DNA of 64,000 nucleotides from Limnephilus marmoratus (GCA_917880885.1 OU862922.1:25420627-25484626), one strand, 5' to 3'. Counted from the first letter of the stretch, positions 34,196 through 45,416 are shown. Program-made: numbers and translations. Notes: generated by a model from the sequence alone, not told the origin.

Positions 34196-34369
34196 CTAGA
34201 AATCTTTTTATATTTTTTCCATTAACTTTTTAATATTTTTCCACTTGTAATTATAGGTATGCATGCACTCTTGCCGCCATGCAGCAAGCGCCGTATTAAT
34301 AAAGACAAATATAAGCCAATCAATTTTTTTAAAACTTTTTATTAGCAAGAAATGTATCAAAACCATATT

Positions 34370-34452
34370 TATGATTTACTACGTGAAAACTGTAGGGAGA
34401 GGGGGTGGTCTTGGAATATACTACACGTGGTCACCGGGGGGGGGGGGGGGGG
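34370..34452. repeat. MITE family K, internal fragment with long G-run
   Basis: TACTACGTGAAAACTGTAGG, TACACGTGGTCACC, then about 19 G residues. It resembles the middle of family K in inverted order. Confidence 0.45.
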
Positions 34453-34477
34453 GTTAAAAATTGCAAAAATTGGGTGT

Positions 34478-34868
34478 CGGGAATGGGTGACGCCGCCCCG
34501 GGAACCATTTATTGGATAACCAAAACCACTACCATAGGTCACCCGAAGTGGTTCGCTGCGTTTGGTGGGTGCCCGGGTTCATGGGGATGAGGTTTGTTTA
34601 GGACTTGGTGGCGGATGCGTCTGCCCATCTACTGCGTGGCAGGCCGAATCGGGAAAGACTGGTTGAGGGAGATCTTTTGATTTCTCCAGCCGGACTCTAT
34701 CGAACCATTGCATTGCCTTACAAAGCAGTGGGAGGGATGGATTCAAACATCCGCCATTTTTTTTTGCCTTTCCTTATAAAGACCCTCCACACAGCGCCCC
34801 CAAAGATGATATAGGCTCTGGGGGAATTTATTTTTCTCAGGGCCTCCTGTGTGAAGCTAATGAACAAA
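34478..34868 (+). repeat. SINE-like family P, near-complete copy
   Basis: From GGGTGACGCCGCCCCGGGAA through CATAGGTCACCCGAAGTGGT, TGCCCGGGTTCATGGGGATG, TGCGTGGCAGGCCGAATCGG, CCCTCCACACAGC, to CTCAGGGCCTCCTGTGTGAA. The 3' stem-loop is retained. Confidence 0.75.
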
Positions 34869-34904
34869 ACAAAAAAAACATCATCAACACAACCGCAAAA
34901 CAAA

Positions 34905-35045
34905 TTTTAACTCTAGGTTAGGTCTCGCTCTACCAATTTCTCCCGATTCGGCCTCCACGCAGTAGGTGGGCAAACAAATTCGCAACCGATAACTAAACAA
35001 ACCTCACCCTATGAACCCGGGCATTCCTGCTAAGTCACCATACAG
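34905..35045 (-). repeat. SINE-like family P, inverted fragment
   Basis: GGCCTCCACGCAGTAGGTGG and ATGAACCCGGGCATTCCTGC are the reverse complement of the middle of family P. It lies tail to tail with the copy at 34478-34868. Confidence 0.65.
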
Positions 35046-35881
35046 AGCGTTTTTTTAAACTATCGTTTGCGGACGATTCAAATAAAATACATAAAACAGA
35101 AAAAAATTCTGACCAATTTTGTTAATTCGCACGATCAAAAAAATATAACATAACTGAAACAAAATTAGGTCAATTCCTCTATACATTTTTGCTATATGTG
35201 AATGATATATTCTTTACTGCAGGGTTGAGGGATCCTATTTGTAAAGTAATTCCGCCCTATCACTGTTCGCCACCCGAGTAGGGTGTAAAAAATAAACCCG
35301 ATATATTGGATTTATATTCAGCCTGTCCGTGGGTAGGTACTTACAATGAATTTATGTTTATATTTTAAAAACATTTTCCATCATCTCTAGAGAACTGCAC
35401 GCCGCTTTTTGTATTCTTTGATAGTACATACAAGAAATGGAAACAGGAGAGACGGGAAATGAACCATTATTACTATGAAATCACGCGAACTAAAGGGTCG
35501 CCAATAAAAACGTTCATTGCGGTCTTCTGCCAGTATTGGGACCGCGGTTTTTGTGGTCTGTGCAGTTTTGTCGAAACTCGGCAACAATCGGCGCGCTTCC
35601 GTGTAATATATATAACACGTCAAAACAATATATACATACATCGACAAACACGCATTCCTCAAACACACAACAAAATATTGCATAAAATCTCTGAACTATA
35701 TTGCCTACACACTAGTATAATTCGCTTCCAGATATGTACCAAAAACATCCCGCGTAATAAAAAATTTCAAAATAATGCTTTAAAAAAATATCTTTTTGGA
35801 CGGGTTGTTTTCAAAAAATGAATGAATTCATCAAATATTTTAAGTTAATTTTCACGTACTGTGGAGGTTTTATTCAAGTTT
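35046..35881. other. No gene seen
   Basis: The 120-codon plus frame at 35459-35821 and the minus frame opposite it show no known motif and have AT-driven composition. I leave them unassigned. Confidence 0.4.
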
Positions 35882-36440
35882 GTAGCGCGCCGTTTTTACG
35901 CTTGCCACTACACCATCTCTTTCCCCCATACAGCGCCATCCTGCTCACCCACCCCTAAGCAAACCAGGATGCGCCGACGCCTTCTGCGCATCTCCCACCC
36001 TCGAGCCGCTACATAAACCACACCCCGCAACAAGGAATGGGCTATATAACAGGCTGCGCGCCCTAAATCAGTCAGTTCGTCTGCAGCTCGCTCTTGGCTA
36101 GTACGCTCTCTTAGTTGCGCTTCGTCCTCTGGCACGACCCTCTAAGGAGTATTCTACTACCATAAGTAAAGCACCAACCAGACCCCCGACTGCTGCCTTA
36201 GTTGCGCTTCGTCCTATGGTACGACCCTCTAAGCAGAACCACAGTCAGCTTTTGTTGTTCCCAAAGCCTAACGGCAAGGTTCCCTCCGATCCCTTGCTCA
36301 GTTAATTAGTGAATTGATACATTGTGACTATTTTTACCATATTATGTGATCTGTGAACTTACTTTCATAAATAAATAACCTTTTACCAACAATTGTGTTA
36401 TAAGTTCTATTATTGTGTCATTATAGGCTAGTCGGTGCAT
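35882..36440 (+). repeat. LTR-like segment (possible solo LTR)
   Basis: Starts TGTAGCGCGCCG. It contains a TATA box and initiator (next entry), two copies of TAGTTGCGCTTCGTCCT followed by ACGACCCTCTAAG (about 36111-36150 and 36199-36236), and AATAAATAA near 36370. The U3-R-U5 layout and GC-rich upstream part suggest a retrotransposon LTR. I could not fix the 3' end or a target duplication, so a host promoter/5' exon remains possible. Confidence 0.45.
36043..36077 (+). promoter_or_regulatory. Pol II core promoter: TATA box plus initiator
   Basis: TATATAAC starts at 36043. Overlapping TCAGT initiators lie at 36068-36072 and 36072-36076, placing an A(+1) at 36074, 31 bp downstream of the TATA box. 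This is the canonical arthropod TATA-Inr spacing. Confidence 0.55.
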
Positions 36441-36484
36441 AAAACTGAAATAAAACAGAACTTACACAGAACGTGAAAATTAAC

Positions 36485-36696
36485 TTGGTGACTTAGCAGG
36501 GGTGCCCGAGTTCATGGGATGAGGTTTGTCTAGGTCTTGGTGGCGGATACGTTTGCCCAACCACTGCGTAGCGGGCTGGATCGGAGGAGACTGATTGAGG
36601 GAAGCCTTTTGACCTCTCCAGCCGGATTCTCCCGACCCTTCGCCTTGCACCGCAGTGTGAGGAATAGCTCCTGTGTGGAGCTAATGTAAAAAAAAA
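36485..36696 (+). repeat. SINE-like family P, internally deleted copy
   Basis: TTGGTGACTTAGCAGGGGTG, GTTCATGGGATGAGGTTTGT, CACTGCGTAGCGGGCTGGAT, then a jump to CTCCTGTGTGGAGCTAATGT with an A-run running into TATATA. Confidence 0.7.
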
Positions 36697-37124
36697 AATA
36701 TATATATATATATATTTGATGAATTCATCAAATATTCTGAAACAACCTATTTGAAGGATGCGTTTCAAAATAAGATTTAAAAATGAAAATACGTAACCTT
36801 CTCGTCATGTTTTGTTCTGTTTTGTCTCTTTTTCTCTCCTTTTTTATCCCTTTATTTATAATCTTCATATTTGCACATCCCTGTGTTTTTATTTATTATT
36901 TGCTTTCTCTCATTGTTTATTCTACTTAACCTTTATTTTATTTTTATACATTACAGTAAATGAAACTTATATTTTTGACATCAAAATATCTTTGTAAAAT
37001 TGTACCTTTTTCCTCCCACCTCTGAATTGTAAGTACCTCCCGTCCTAAAATGAGTTTTGTAACTCATCAATATTGCCCTAGCAAGAAATAAAAACAATAA
37101 AAAATATCTCCTTTCGTTTTTCTT
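36697..37124. other. No gene seen
   Basis: AT-rich. TTGATGAATTCATCAAATAT near 36716 is a palindromic word also present near 35822. Nothing else recognised. Confidence 0.4.
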
Positions 37125-38520
37125 ATTTTATTTATTTATTTTATTAACAGAAACAAACAGTACAAAAGATAATTTGTTTAAAAAATTACAATTTATAAGT
37201 ATATTACATGGTAGGTACCTATTATGTGTTTCATTGTAGTGTCTTATTTATGGTATGCGTATTAAGTAATTACCGGGTGATGTATGTAGTGGGAAGGTGT
37301 GTGTGTGAGTGTGTGAGTATGTGTGTATGTATGTGTGCGCATTGAACAAATTATAATATTCGCAAGATGCTCTTTTTAAATTTGGGCAGTGAATCAGAGA
37401 AAATGTCGATGTTGGAATTTAGACCAATAATATTGAACTTATGAAGAGCACGATTGATTGGTGAATTAGATGCTGCATTTGTCTTGTAATTAAGCGTGTG
37501 GAATAGTTCTGTATGACGTGTACGTCTTAAGGGTATATTAAAATTAACTAGGGAAAGAAGTTCGGTACAGTCAATGTTATTATTTAAAATTTTGTGTATA
37601 AATGTCAAATCAGCTATTGCTCGCCTTTGTTGCAATGTTTGAAATGTGCATTCAAAGTTATTGTTGAATTTAAAGGTAAGATATTTTATAAATTTGTTTT
37701 GAATATTTTCTATGCTATCTATGTATACTTTGTATTGCGGGTTCCAAATTGGCGAAGCATATTCCAGTGTACTTCTGACTAATGCAAAATATAACATTAT
37801 TACTGTACGCGGGTTATTGAACATTTTACTTATGCGAAGAACAAAACCAAGCATTTTATATGACCTGTGAACGATTGAGTCGATGTGCTTATTAAATATA
37901 AGTTTGCTATCGAGGTACACACCAAGATCTTTACATTCCGTTTTCGAGATGACAGGTTCATTATTGAGTGAATAAGAGTACTTAATAACATGTTTATTTC
38001 TGGTGAATGTCATAGTATGACATTTGGAAACATTGATATCTAAACAGTTAACTTTTCAATACTTGCAAAGCCTATCTAGATCACTTTGTAACGCATCACA
38101 GTCAGAAAGAGAATGCACAACTTTGAATATTTTCATGTCGTCAGCGTAAAGCACAAATTCGGAATTTTGAAAGCATGATCCAATGTCGTTTATATAAATG
38201 TTGAAGAGAAGCGGACCTAGGTGGGAACCTTGCGGGACACCGGATATTACCTCCATAGACTTAGAGTAGACACCGTTGATTAATATTACCTGATTGCGAT
38301 TACTAATGTAGGACTTAATCCATCTTAATAGGTCGCCATGTATACCAAGTAGGATAAGTTTTTTCAAAAGAATTGAGTGAATTACGCGGTCAAAGGCCTT
38401 AGAGAAGTCTGTATACATAGTATCAACTTGCTCCTTATCGTCCATCTTGCTGTGCAAGAATATTATCCATGGTTTATTGTCACTCGAACTATTGGTTTGT
38501 TTCTTCAGCGGAAATAGCAA
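37125..38520 (-). pseudogene. LINE reverse transcriptase (Jockey/CR1-like), 5'-truncated
   Basis: Non-LTR reverse transcriptase that would copy its own RNA into a nicked genomic site. On the minus strand: motif DFSKAFD (palm A, catalytic Asp), ISGVPQGSHLGPLLF (palm B) and YADDMK (palm C, catalytic DD) lie between 38520 and 38150. The thumb follows with KDLGVYLDSKL, LVRSTLEYASPIW and QQRRAIADLTFIHKIL to the stop at 37351. The two open pieces (38520-38056 and 38013-37351) are in one frame, separated by a TGA after LCKY. In relatives this position is usually W, so TGG to TGA is likely. The 3' UTR contains a GT-rich stretch (37295-37340) and ends in an AAATA-type tail near 37128. The N-terminal part and endonuclease are missing. 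Confidence 0.85.
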
Positions 38521-38549
38521 TCAGAATTTACAAAGCGTATTTAAGTTAT

Positions 38550-38735
38550 TATTTTTAATTGATAAACTAATGTTTAAGAAAAGATTTTTATGCATGGCAC
38601 AAAGGATAACAATTATTATAAGTAATAATTATTAGTAAGTAATAATTATTGTTACTCATCTACATTGCAAAAATCTCCCGAGAAAAGATTGTGAGTGTTT
38701 CAGGCAAATAATTATTACTTACAATACTCATTTAA
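38550..38735 (+). repeat. Dispersed repeat family Q, copy 2
   Basis: Matches 8475-8690 in order (AAGATTTTTATGCATGGCAC, AACAATTATTATAAGTAAT, GAGTGTTTCAGGC). It includes a TAATAATTATTA-type palindromic patch. Confidence 0.6.
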
Positions 38736-39576
38736 ATTCTTTGGATAAAATTTTATTTTTTCCCGTCCTCATTGACGGGCTTTCAACTAGTTTCCTTATT
38801 AAAATGTAAGCACATTGTATCGGATTCAATTTCATTATGTGCCGAGGAAGAATCGATGTTGTTGAAATTTTGCAAGAACGCCACTAAAAATTAATGGCCT
38901 GAAAGACATAAAAAATACGTTTGAATAACGGCGTCTTCCTGGAAATTTTCAACCACAGCAAAAATAAAAGCACGAAAATTGAATAAAGTTAATGTAAAAT
39001 TTACGCGAAATCATTAACGATTCCGCCGTGATTTTTTTTTTGTTCGGAGCTTTATTAGATTTTGGTTTAAAATTTATTAGAATCGAAACCTAATCACCCC
39101 TTCAATGTTTCTTAAAAGCGTAATGAGAAAGGACTTTTAGGGTAAATGAAAATCAATATGATTTTTCTTATTCTTTCGTAAATATGTAAACAGAGTCGGG
39201 AAGAATGTTTTTTGTTTTATCTAAAACATAAATAATTTGGAAAACGCTTTTTCCATGAACGCGTTAAACCACTGTGACATACAAATACTCAGGGCATGGT
39301 GAAATTAATTAAATAGTAGGTACTTATTGTTATACAGAGACCTGCCCAAGAGGGTAAGGGGAACAAACAAAGTTGCGCGGAGAGGGGAGGTAGTGTGATA
39401 AGTGATAAGTGACAATATAACACATAAATCTGACAGTTTACAGTACAGAAAACTCGTTTTCTAGTATCGGTATTTAACTAGTATTCGATAATAAAATCTG
39501 CTTACGAATAAGTAGTCCCTTTTTACAAACCCATAACTACAAACAAATCGAGAAAAAAAGTTCGTGCTTGTTTACA
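38736..39576. other. No gene seen
   Basis: AT-rich; no motif recognised. Confidence 0.4.
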
Positions 39577-40017
39577 AAACTTCATATTATGTTGTACCCA
39601 GGTGTAATAGCACGTACTCGAAGGATTTTAACTAGCTATTCCTGAGAATATTTGAAGAAAAAAAGTTAATTCTGCTTAGCTGTCTGGTGATGTTTTTTTT
39701 ATTAAAAAATATATATTTTTCATATAGCCGCTGCTCACACGCCATGTGATCACTCCACGTGATAGACGCGTTGTTTCGTGTGTTACCATACTGTTGGAAC
39801 GAGACGGATTGCTTATCATGTCGCCCGCTAGGCTTTACCCGACTACTCAGTTGTAACGTGTGATGGAGAAATATTTTTTATTGTTTTTAATTGAAAAAAA
39901 TATCATTGGACAGCAAAATGATTTCTGAATTTTTTCCCCAAATATGTTCAGGAATCGCTGATTAAAATCCATCGGGTACATGCTGTTACACCTAGGTACA
40001 ATATAATATGAAGCACG
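39577..40017. mobile_element. MITE with ~75-bp inverted repeats
   Basis: Left arm (CTTCATATTATGTTGTACCC, AGGTGTAATAGCACGTACTC, TTTTAACTAGCTATTCCTGA, about 39578-39655) is mirrored with a few differences at 39942-40015. The ~290-bp interior has no ORF. Target duplication not certain. Confidence 0.75.
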
Positions 40018-40410
40018 TGTAATTAAATATTTACAATCCGATTTTTCTATCTAAGTTCAAAACCATCAGCGTGCACACTATCGATGATTACAAATCAGAT
40101 TTTTCTTGAAAATAAAAAAAAGGAATTAGGTAAGTTATACGTACCTATACTCAATCAATATTTTTTAATTTAATTTTATTTTGCAAAAATATTTATTTCA
40201 TAACTTTTATTTATTTATATAGATACGCATTCATTTGTAATTAAAAAATTAGATAATATGTTTCTTCCCAGGTGTATTTTTTATTAGGGACAATTTATTT
40301 ATTTTTTTAAATTTAATATTTTATTATTATTTTAAAAACAAAAAAATATTATTATTGGCAACGAAAAATGTATTCACATTAAAATAATACTTCAAAAAGT
40401 CGTTCCTGAA
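40018..40410. other. No gene seen
   Basis: Very AT-rich spacer downstream (in transcription terms) of the tRNA gene. Confidence 0.4.
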
Positions 40411-40412
40411 GG

Positions 40413-40421
40413 AAAAAAAAA
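40413..40421 (-). terminator. Pol III terminator of tRNA-Tyr
   Basis: Nine consecutive T on the minus strand, about 10 nt after the tRNA 3' end, matching the oligo-T signal at which RNA polymerase III stops. Confidence 0.8.
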
Positions 40422-40430
40422 GAAACCGAT

Positions 40431-40521
40431 TCCTTCGAGCCGGATTTGAACCAGCGGCCTATGGATATCTATACAACTTTCACATTACAGTCCACCGCTC
40501 TACCAACTGAGCTATCGAAGG
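40431..40521 (-). tRNA. tRNA-Tyr (GTA) with 18-nt intron
   Basis: Minus strand: acceptor stem CCTTCGA/TCGAAGG with discriminator A at 40431. D arm GCTCAGTTGGTAGAGC (A box). Anticodon stem GTGGA/TCCAT with anticodon GTA at 40486-40488. An 18-nt intron (40467-40484) after position 37, the usual place for eukaryotic tRNA-Tyr introns. T arm GCTGGTTCAAATCCGGC (B box). All stems pair. Length 91 = 73 + 18. CCA is not encoded, as expected. An oligo-T terminator follows at 40413-40421. It carries tyrosine to the ribosome after splicing of the intron. It is the only convincing host gene in this window, and its matching stems argue against a SINE relic. Confidence 0.95.
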
Positions 40522-40654
40522 TGTATGTACCGCCGCGATAATATTTGTATTAAGCCTACGTACCGTACGCCGCGGCCGGAGAGACATCTTTACCGAACAA
40601 TATTATTATTTTATTGTATTGTCGCTCCTGCGCAATAACCAAATTTTGTGTACG

Positions 40655-41858
40655 TGCACTAATAGCCCATTCACACCATTCACTCGGATGAAGGTTTACT
40701 CGATGAAATGTTCCATTCTCGTTTCACCGAGTGTTCACACGGTTCCTTCGAAGGAAGAGTTCACTCGACATTCTCGCTGCGAAGTCGTCGAGAGTAGTCG
40801 CGGCCGCATTGGAATTCGTCCGGCGCTGACGGCTATGTTCGGGAATATTTACGATTTCAATTGACATTTCCGATAACGTCGAACTAAATTACGAGAAATT
40901 GGCGATTCTTGTAAACATTAAATAAATTTCAGCACCATAAATTGAACATATGGTTAAATAATAACCTGAAAACTGATATCTACCACTATTTTTGCACCAT
41001 GAAAATATTTTTATTCCAAAATAGGCCTCGGCTTGCAATAAAATCCATATAAATGGAATATTTATTAACGTATCCAAAAACTAAAAACTGTTTTGGAAAG
41101 GTGATGAAATATGCTTCCAAAATTTATTATTAGAAATAACCACGTAATTTTTTAAATAGAGTAATTTTAAATATAAACTTTTAAAAGTTTAAAAAATGGC
41201 TCTCCTTGCTTTTTATTCTAACTAAAACTACTGGTTAACAAAAGAAATATAAAACACACACACTTATTTTGTTAGACAAATAAATTATAAACGTTTCTGT
41301 CACCTCACTTTTTTATCGTTTCATATAAAAATAATTCATAAAAAATTCACAATGTTTCATATTTTTTTTTTCAAACTCGATCAGAAACTTTGGTTCCATA
41401 GAAGTGTACATTCGTATTCGTTTGTGGTTAATCGTTATATTGAATATATAGAGCATTATTTTCTCTTTCCAACACCGTTTAGATCATATTTTTCACTATG
41501 ATAGTAAGGGAGAAACAACGATTTCTATGAGACGTGTAGGAGTTATTTCGAAAAACTAAACGGAGCATTTTGACGTTTAAGCCGCTCCGGCTACTCGTCC
41601 TCACGCCAGAACATTTCGGCCGACTAATTTGCGAGTGAAAGACTGTTCACTTGAGTGTTCACACACATCATTCGCATCACGTGATGTTAAATTCCGGTTG
41701 CGAGTGAACAGTGCCGAAGGAAGCATTCCAACATTGTTGGAATGCTTCATTCGGAACTGTCTCTGTTCACTTTCGTGTTCACACGGTTCATTTCGAGGGA
41801 AAGAGGCGGAATGAAATCACGAAATGAACGATAAATGAATGGTGTGAATGGGCTATAA
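40655..41858. mobile_element. Inverted-repeat DNA element with nested family R
   Basis: ATAGCCCATTCACACCATTC at the left and its exact complement at the right (TGAATGGTGTGAATGGGCTA) form 21-bp terminal repeats. The subterminal regions share CGTTTCACCGAGTGTTCACACGG-like and GTGTTCACACGGTTCATTTC-like words in inverted order. An internal hairpin AAGCATTCCAACATTGTTGG lies near 41723. A family R copy sits inside (40910-41560). No transposase seen. The target duplication is unclear, so the superfamily is unassigned. Confidence 0.7.
40910..41560 (-). repeat. Dispersed repeat family R, copy 3 (inverted)
   Basis: Reverse complement of the family order: CCAAAAACTAAAAACTGTTT, AAAAATGGCTCTCC, GTCACCTCACTTTTTT, CGATCAGAAACTTTGGTTCC, CTTTCCAACACCGTTTAGAT, AGTAAGGGAG. 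Longest copy of the family. Confidence 0.65.
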
Positions 41859-42415
41859 GCGGCGTACGTTTCTCGTTTGTGACTTTGTATTGAGAAGATA
41901 GTCGCCGTTTCGGTTGAAAAACCGCGCTTTATATAAATATATTTTTATCTACATAATTACCTATTTCTATTACATTAAATAATTAATCAAAATGATACCT
42001 ACGCATTTAAGAGGAAGCCACAAGCCAAAAAATTGTGTATTCTTAGTGTGCCTTACTTCGCCACGAATGTAGGTAATACATATAGGCATACAAATCGGTG
42101 GTAAACAAAATCTAGATTTCACAATATCAAGCTCTAAAGCGCTTTTTATTTATTTTGTAAATTATTTTGTAAGAAAGAAAAAAAGTTAATCAATGGGAAC
42201 AGTCGCAGATAATTTAAGCCATAAATTGTATTTTTTTTAAAGTTTTTTCTTAATTGCGTTCATACATATCCAATGAAAAAAATTATTTTTAGTAGTTTAC
42301 GCTTATATTTTTTTATTAAGCCATTAACAGTTTTATTTTAATTCTATTTAATGAAAACGGTAGGAGAAGCTTCAATTTATTCAAAGCATATTTTTTTGTA
42401 TCATCATCATCATTA
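41859..42415. other. No gene seen
   Basis: AT-rich spacer; no motif recognised. Confidence 0.4.
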
Positions 42416-43057
42416 CATAGTATAAAATGAAGTCGCTCAAAATATATGTGCGCGTTAATCTTTTAAACTACGCAACGGATTTTCATGCGGTTTTCACAAA
42501 TAGATAGAGTGATTGAAGAGGAATGTTTATATGTATAATACATGTAAATTATATTAGAGAAAAGCTGAGAAATTCAAAGAAAACATATTTTTGTGCGATT
42601 TAAAACGGCTAGCGGGCCGTACTATAGTCACTTTTGAAATTCGTTCTACGGAAGAAATTGGAAAATAGATGTCCTAGAGTAAGTATGTATTTGATTTTCC
42701 CTTTTCAAATATCCAGTGTGGCATTGCAAGCATTATATAATTAGTGGCGATCGCTCGAATTGCATTTTACATAGTATAAAATGAAGTCGCTCAAAATGTA
42801 TGTGCGCATAGATCTTTTAAACTACGAAACAGATTTTCATGCGGTTTCCACCAATAGATAGAGTGATTCAAAGGGAAGGTTCATATGTATAATACATGCT
42901 TATTATAGTAGAGAAAAGTCAAGAAATTCAAATATTCAATTCAGGCAGCGGATAGCGGGCAGCGGGCAGCTGGCAAGCGGGTGGTGTGGATTTTATAAAG
43001 GTTGGGTAATGGCGTTGTGTTTCGTTAGCTACAGCAACGTGTGGCCGGGTCTGCTAG
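42416..43057 (+). mobile_element. Helitron-like element with duplicated 5' part
   Basis: CATAGTATAAAATGAAGTCG, CTCAAAATATATGTGCGC, ACGGATTTTCATGCGG and CAATAGATAGAGTGATT-like words occur at 42416-42560 and again at 42770-42900. The 3' end TGTGGCCGGGTCTGCTAG is followed by T, fitting a Helitron CTRR end. GCGGGCAGCGGGCAGCTGGC is a short tandem near 42955. No coding sequence. Confidence 0.6.
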
Positions 43058-43324
43058 TTTATAATATAAACCGATTCTAGTACATTTAGCCATTCGATTG
43101 TGTAATGTTACACACATTTTTCATTGAGATAGATACATTCGATTTTTAATAGGCATTCCATTTATTTTTGGCAGACATAGTCAATTAACATAGCTAAAGC
43201 CATTTAAAGCATTGTCTGAATGGTGAACCGTCATACGGGGCGCAAATATGCTCCAAGTAATATTATTTTACATTTAGGTAAGTACGTAAGTAAGTACGTA
43301 AGTAGCCATATTAAAAAGATGAGT
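43058..43324. other. No gene seen
   Basis: Nothing recognised apart from a GTAAGTACGTAAGTAAGTAC microsatellite near 43277. Confidence 0.4.
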
Positions 43325-43505
43325 TGTGCTTTAGATCACACGACTGAGGTGAAACTTCACTAACTTATATCTCCCTCTCAACTTCCGTTCGCCTCGTCCG
43401 ACAGCTCGCCTCGCCCGATCACACTTTTCATAACGCTCTCGTCACGCATTCACCAGCTTATTCCCCAAGTCAATCGTGCGTAAAGAAGTTTTACTTCAAA
43501 AACAA
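43325..43505. mobile_element. MITE family T, short copy
   Basis: ACTGAGGTGAAACTTCACT at the left, CATAACGCTCTCGTCACGCA, CCAGCTTATTCCCCAAGTCA, and GTAAAGAAGTTTTACTTCAA at the right. An internally deleted relative of 19695-20025. Confidence 0.65.
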
Positions 43506-43514
43506 TTTTTATTT

Positions 43515-44275
43515 TTTTTATTTTTTTATTTAATGAAAAGATACATGATTTTATGAAATTCTACGCCAATGAAGAGTACTAGCTCTTGAGCTTGGCGTAG
43601 GAGTTATTTTACAGCTAGTTCATTTTTATAACATACATTTTACTTACAGTTTCCAATAAATATAAACTATATATAAATATAATATATAATCTACTATTTT
43701 TCACTTTTATAACATACATTTTACTTAGTGTATACAATAAATATAATCTATGTTGTGATGTTAATTTTTGATATGCTATGAATTGAAGTTATAACATTTT
43801 GATTGGTGTTGTTAAGGTTGTTGATTTTTTTTAAAGATTAATTTGACCTTTTTCTTGAATGATACGAAATCTGTTATTTTTTTAATTTCTTCGGGAAGAC
43901 TATTAAAATATTTTATGCCTTTGTAAATATAATTGTTGTGCATTTGTTGTGTTGAAAATGGAGGAATTTGGAAGTTAAATTTATGCCTTAATGATGAGAT
44001 GAGTTTAAATTTTTTAGTTACATTTTCTTTGAATATTTGTAGTACTGAATCTTTTTTATAGAGGTCTTCAATTTTTGGTACTTCGAAAATTTTGAACAAT
44101 GATGCTGAAGGGAATGTTGGTTGTTTTTTTAAAAATTACTTTAATAATTAGTTTTTATACCACTTTTACAGGACTTACAATTTTTCATATGCTCCTCCCC
44201 ATCCAATGATTCCATACTGAATTAGTGATTGGACTAGTGCGTAATAGACTTTTTTTAGGTTGTTTAAAACAAGTG
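43515..44275 (-). pseudogene. LINE reverse-transcriptase C-terminus, frameshifted
   Basis: Minus strand: QYGIIGWGGAYEKL near 44200 (the thumb G-WG-AY motif of Jockey-type LINEs). After lesions, FKKQPTFPSAS, then the frame FKIFEVPKIEDLYKKDSVLQ, LRHKFNFQIPPFSTQQMHNN, YIYKGIKYFNSLPEEIKK ending 43812. The YF-SLP motif is typical of the C-terminus. The palm is missing. The 3' UTR runs to an AATAAAAAAATAAAAAAAAT tail near 43505-43530. Two near-identical words (TTTATAACATACATTTTACT) repeat in the UTR. Confidence 0.7.
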
Positions 44276-44669
44276 CAGAATAAAAAACAGTACAACAAAA
44301 AATAAGTGCAGCTTTTTAATTTCTAATTAATCAAAACACTTGTGAGAAATATAAAACGTACGAGTAGATACAGTTCGCCAATAAAGTCTAGAAATTTAAT
44401 AAAATTTAACTAAATTTACTTATAACTAACTACCTAGTTTGAATATTAAAGAAAAATTCATGGAATATTAACGATGTGGAATTGGCTTCTTTTATTAAGT
44501 ACCTACCACAAATTTCTAAACACCGTTGAATGATGGTGTGAAAAATATTAATTTAGAACCATAGTTCTTTTAAAACATATAATTTTTTTAATTTTCAAAA
44601 CGATTACAGCGCCCTCAATTTTTTCCAGAGATTCTTGGCAGGCCGTGTAATAAGATATTCATAAAATTT
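44276..44669. other. No gene seen
   Basis: AT-rich; no motif recognised. Confidence 0.4.
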
Positions 44670-44741
44670 TGCCCACAGCGGTTTTTGAACCCGCAACCTC
44701 TGGGAGGAGTCAAGGAGTTTAACTATCCTTCACGGAGGTCG
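44670..44741 (-). repeat. tRNA-derived SINE head
   Basis: Minus strand: GCGACCTCCGTGAAGGATAG, ACTCCTTGACTCCTCC, AGAGGTTGCGGGTTCAAAAA (B box). It resembles the head of SINE S1 (CCTCCGT-GTC-AGTGGCTAAG ... GCGGGTTCGAACCC), but the following body is different. Stems are imperfect, so it is not a functional tRNA. Confidence 0.6.
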
Positions 44742-44879
44742 CTAATATCAAACCATAAACCACTTAAGAATTTACACTCCATTAAAAAATGATCTCCATC
44801 GAAGTAATAATTGATCTTAATGTGAACCTACTCGTGAAACTATAAATTGAAAAGCAATTATTTCCACTTTACCCGTGCA

Positions 44880-45030
44880 TGGGGAGAGTGGAAATATTTG
44901 CCGATCAATGGCGTTCCGTCAAAAAACGACTCCCGGGCAAACTGGTAACCGTGCGAAAAATAACGTCAGTAAAAAAAAGAACAATTTTCATATTTTTTTG
45001 ACGTAATACGAAAATTGTTCTTTAGCACCG
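44880..45030. repeat. Short inverted repeat (foldback)
   Basis: AAGAACAATTTTC at about 44978 and its complement GAAAATTGTTCTT at about 45010 enclose a ~20-bp loop; a small foldback. Confidence 0.5.
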
Positions 45031-45039
45031 TTGTGATTT

Positions 45040-45300
45040 GAAACTCGATGAAACGAAAAATAGCGACACTAAAAGAGACAAACACATACGTCTATAAGAT
45101 TTGGAAGGCATGTAAATGAGATAGTATAATCGGTCTCCCCTTTGTGCAGTGCTTCCCTACGTAACCTCCCCATTCTTGTCTATTTTAGTTTTCTGAAGGC
45201 TTCACTTCTACCGCGTGTGAATTGCACACTCTGATTTTTTGTAAATGCCTTCATTTGCGCTGCTTTGATAGTTTGGTTTGGTCGCAGCTCGGCGACAGCC
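45040..45300 (+). repeat. Dispersed repeat shared with 61660-61750
   Basis: CTCCCCATTCTTGTCTATTT, TAGTTTTCTGAAGGCTTCAC, TTCTACCGCGTGTGAATTGC matches CTCCCCATTGTTTTCTACTT, TAGTTTTCTGTAGGTTTCAC, TTCTACCGCGTGTGAATTGC at 61680-61742. Family unknown. Confidence 0.6.
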
Positions 45301-45416
45301 GGCATGCTTCTATGTTAGTTCTCAAATTGTTTCCATTATCTTTGAACCAGACAAAGGAATCTTTTACTTGTCGACTTTAGTGAATTTGATATCCCAGTCC
45401 GATAATAGCAGGTACT

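Noticed and set aside
35459..35821. 120-codon ORF as a real gene
   Set aside because: No recognised motif, an overlapping minus frame is similarly open, and no splice or promoter context.
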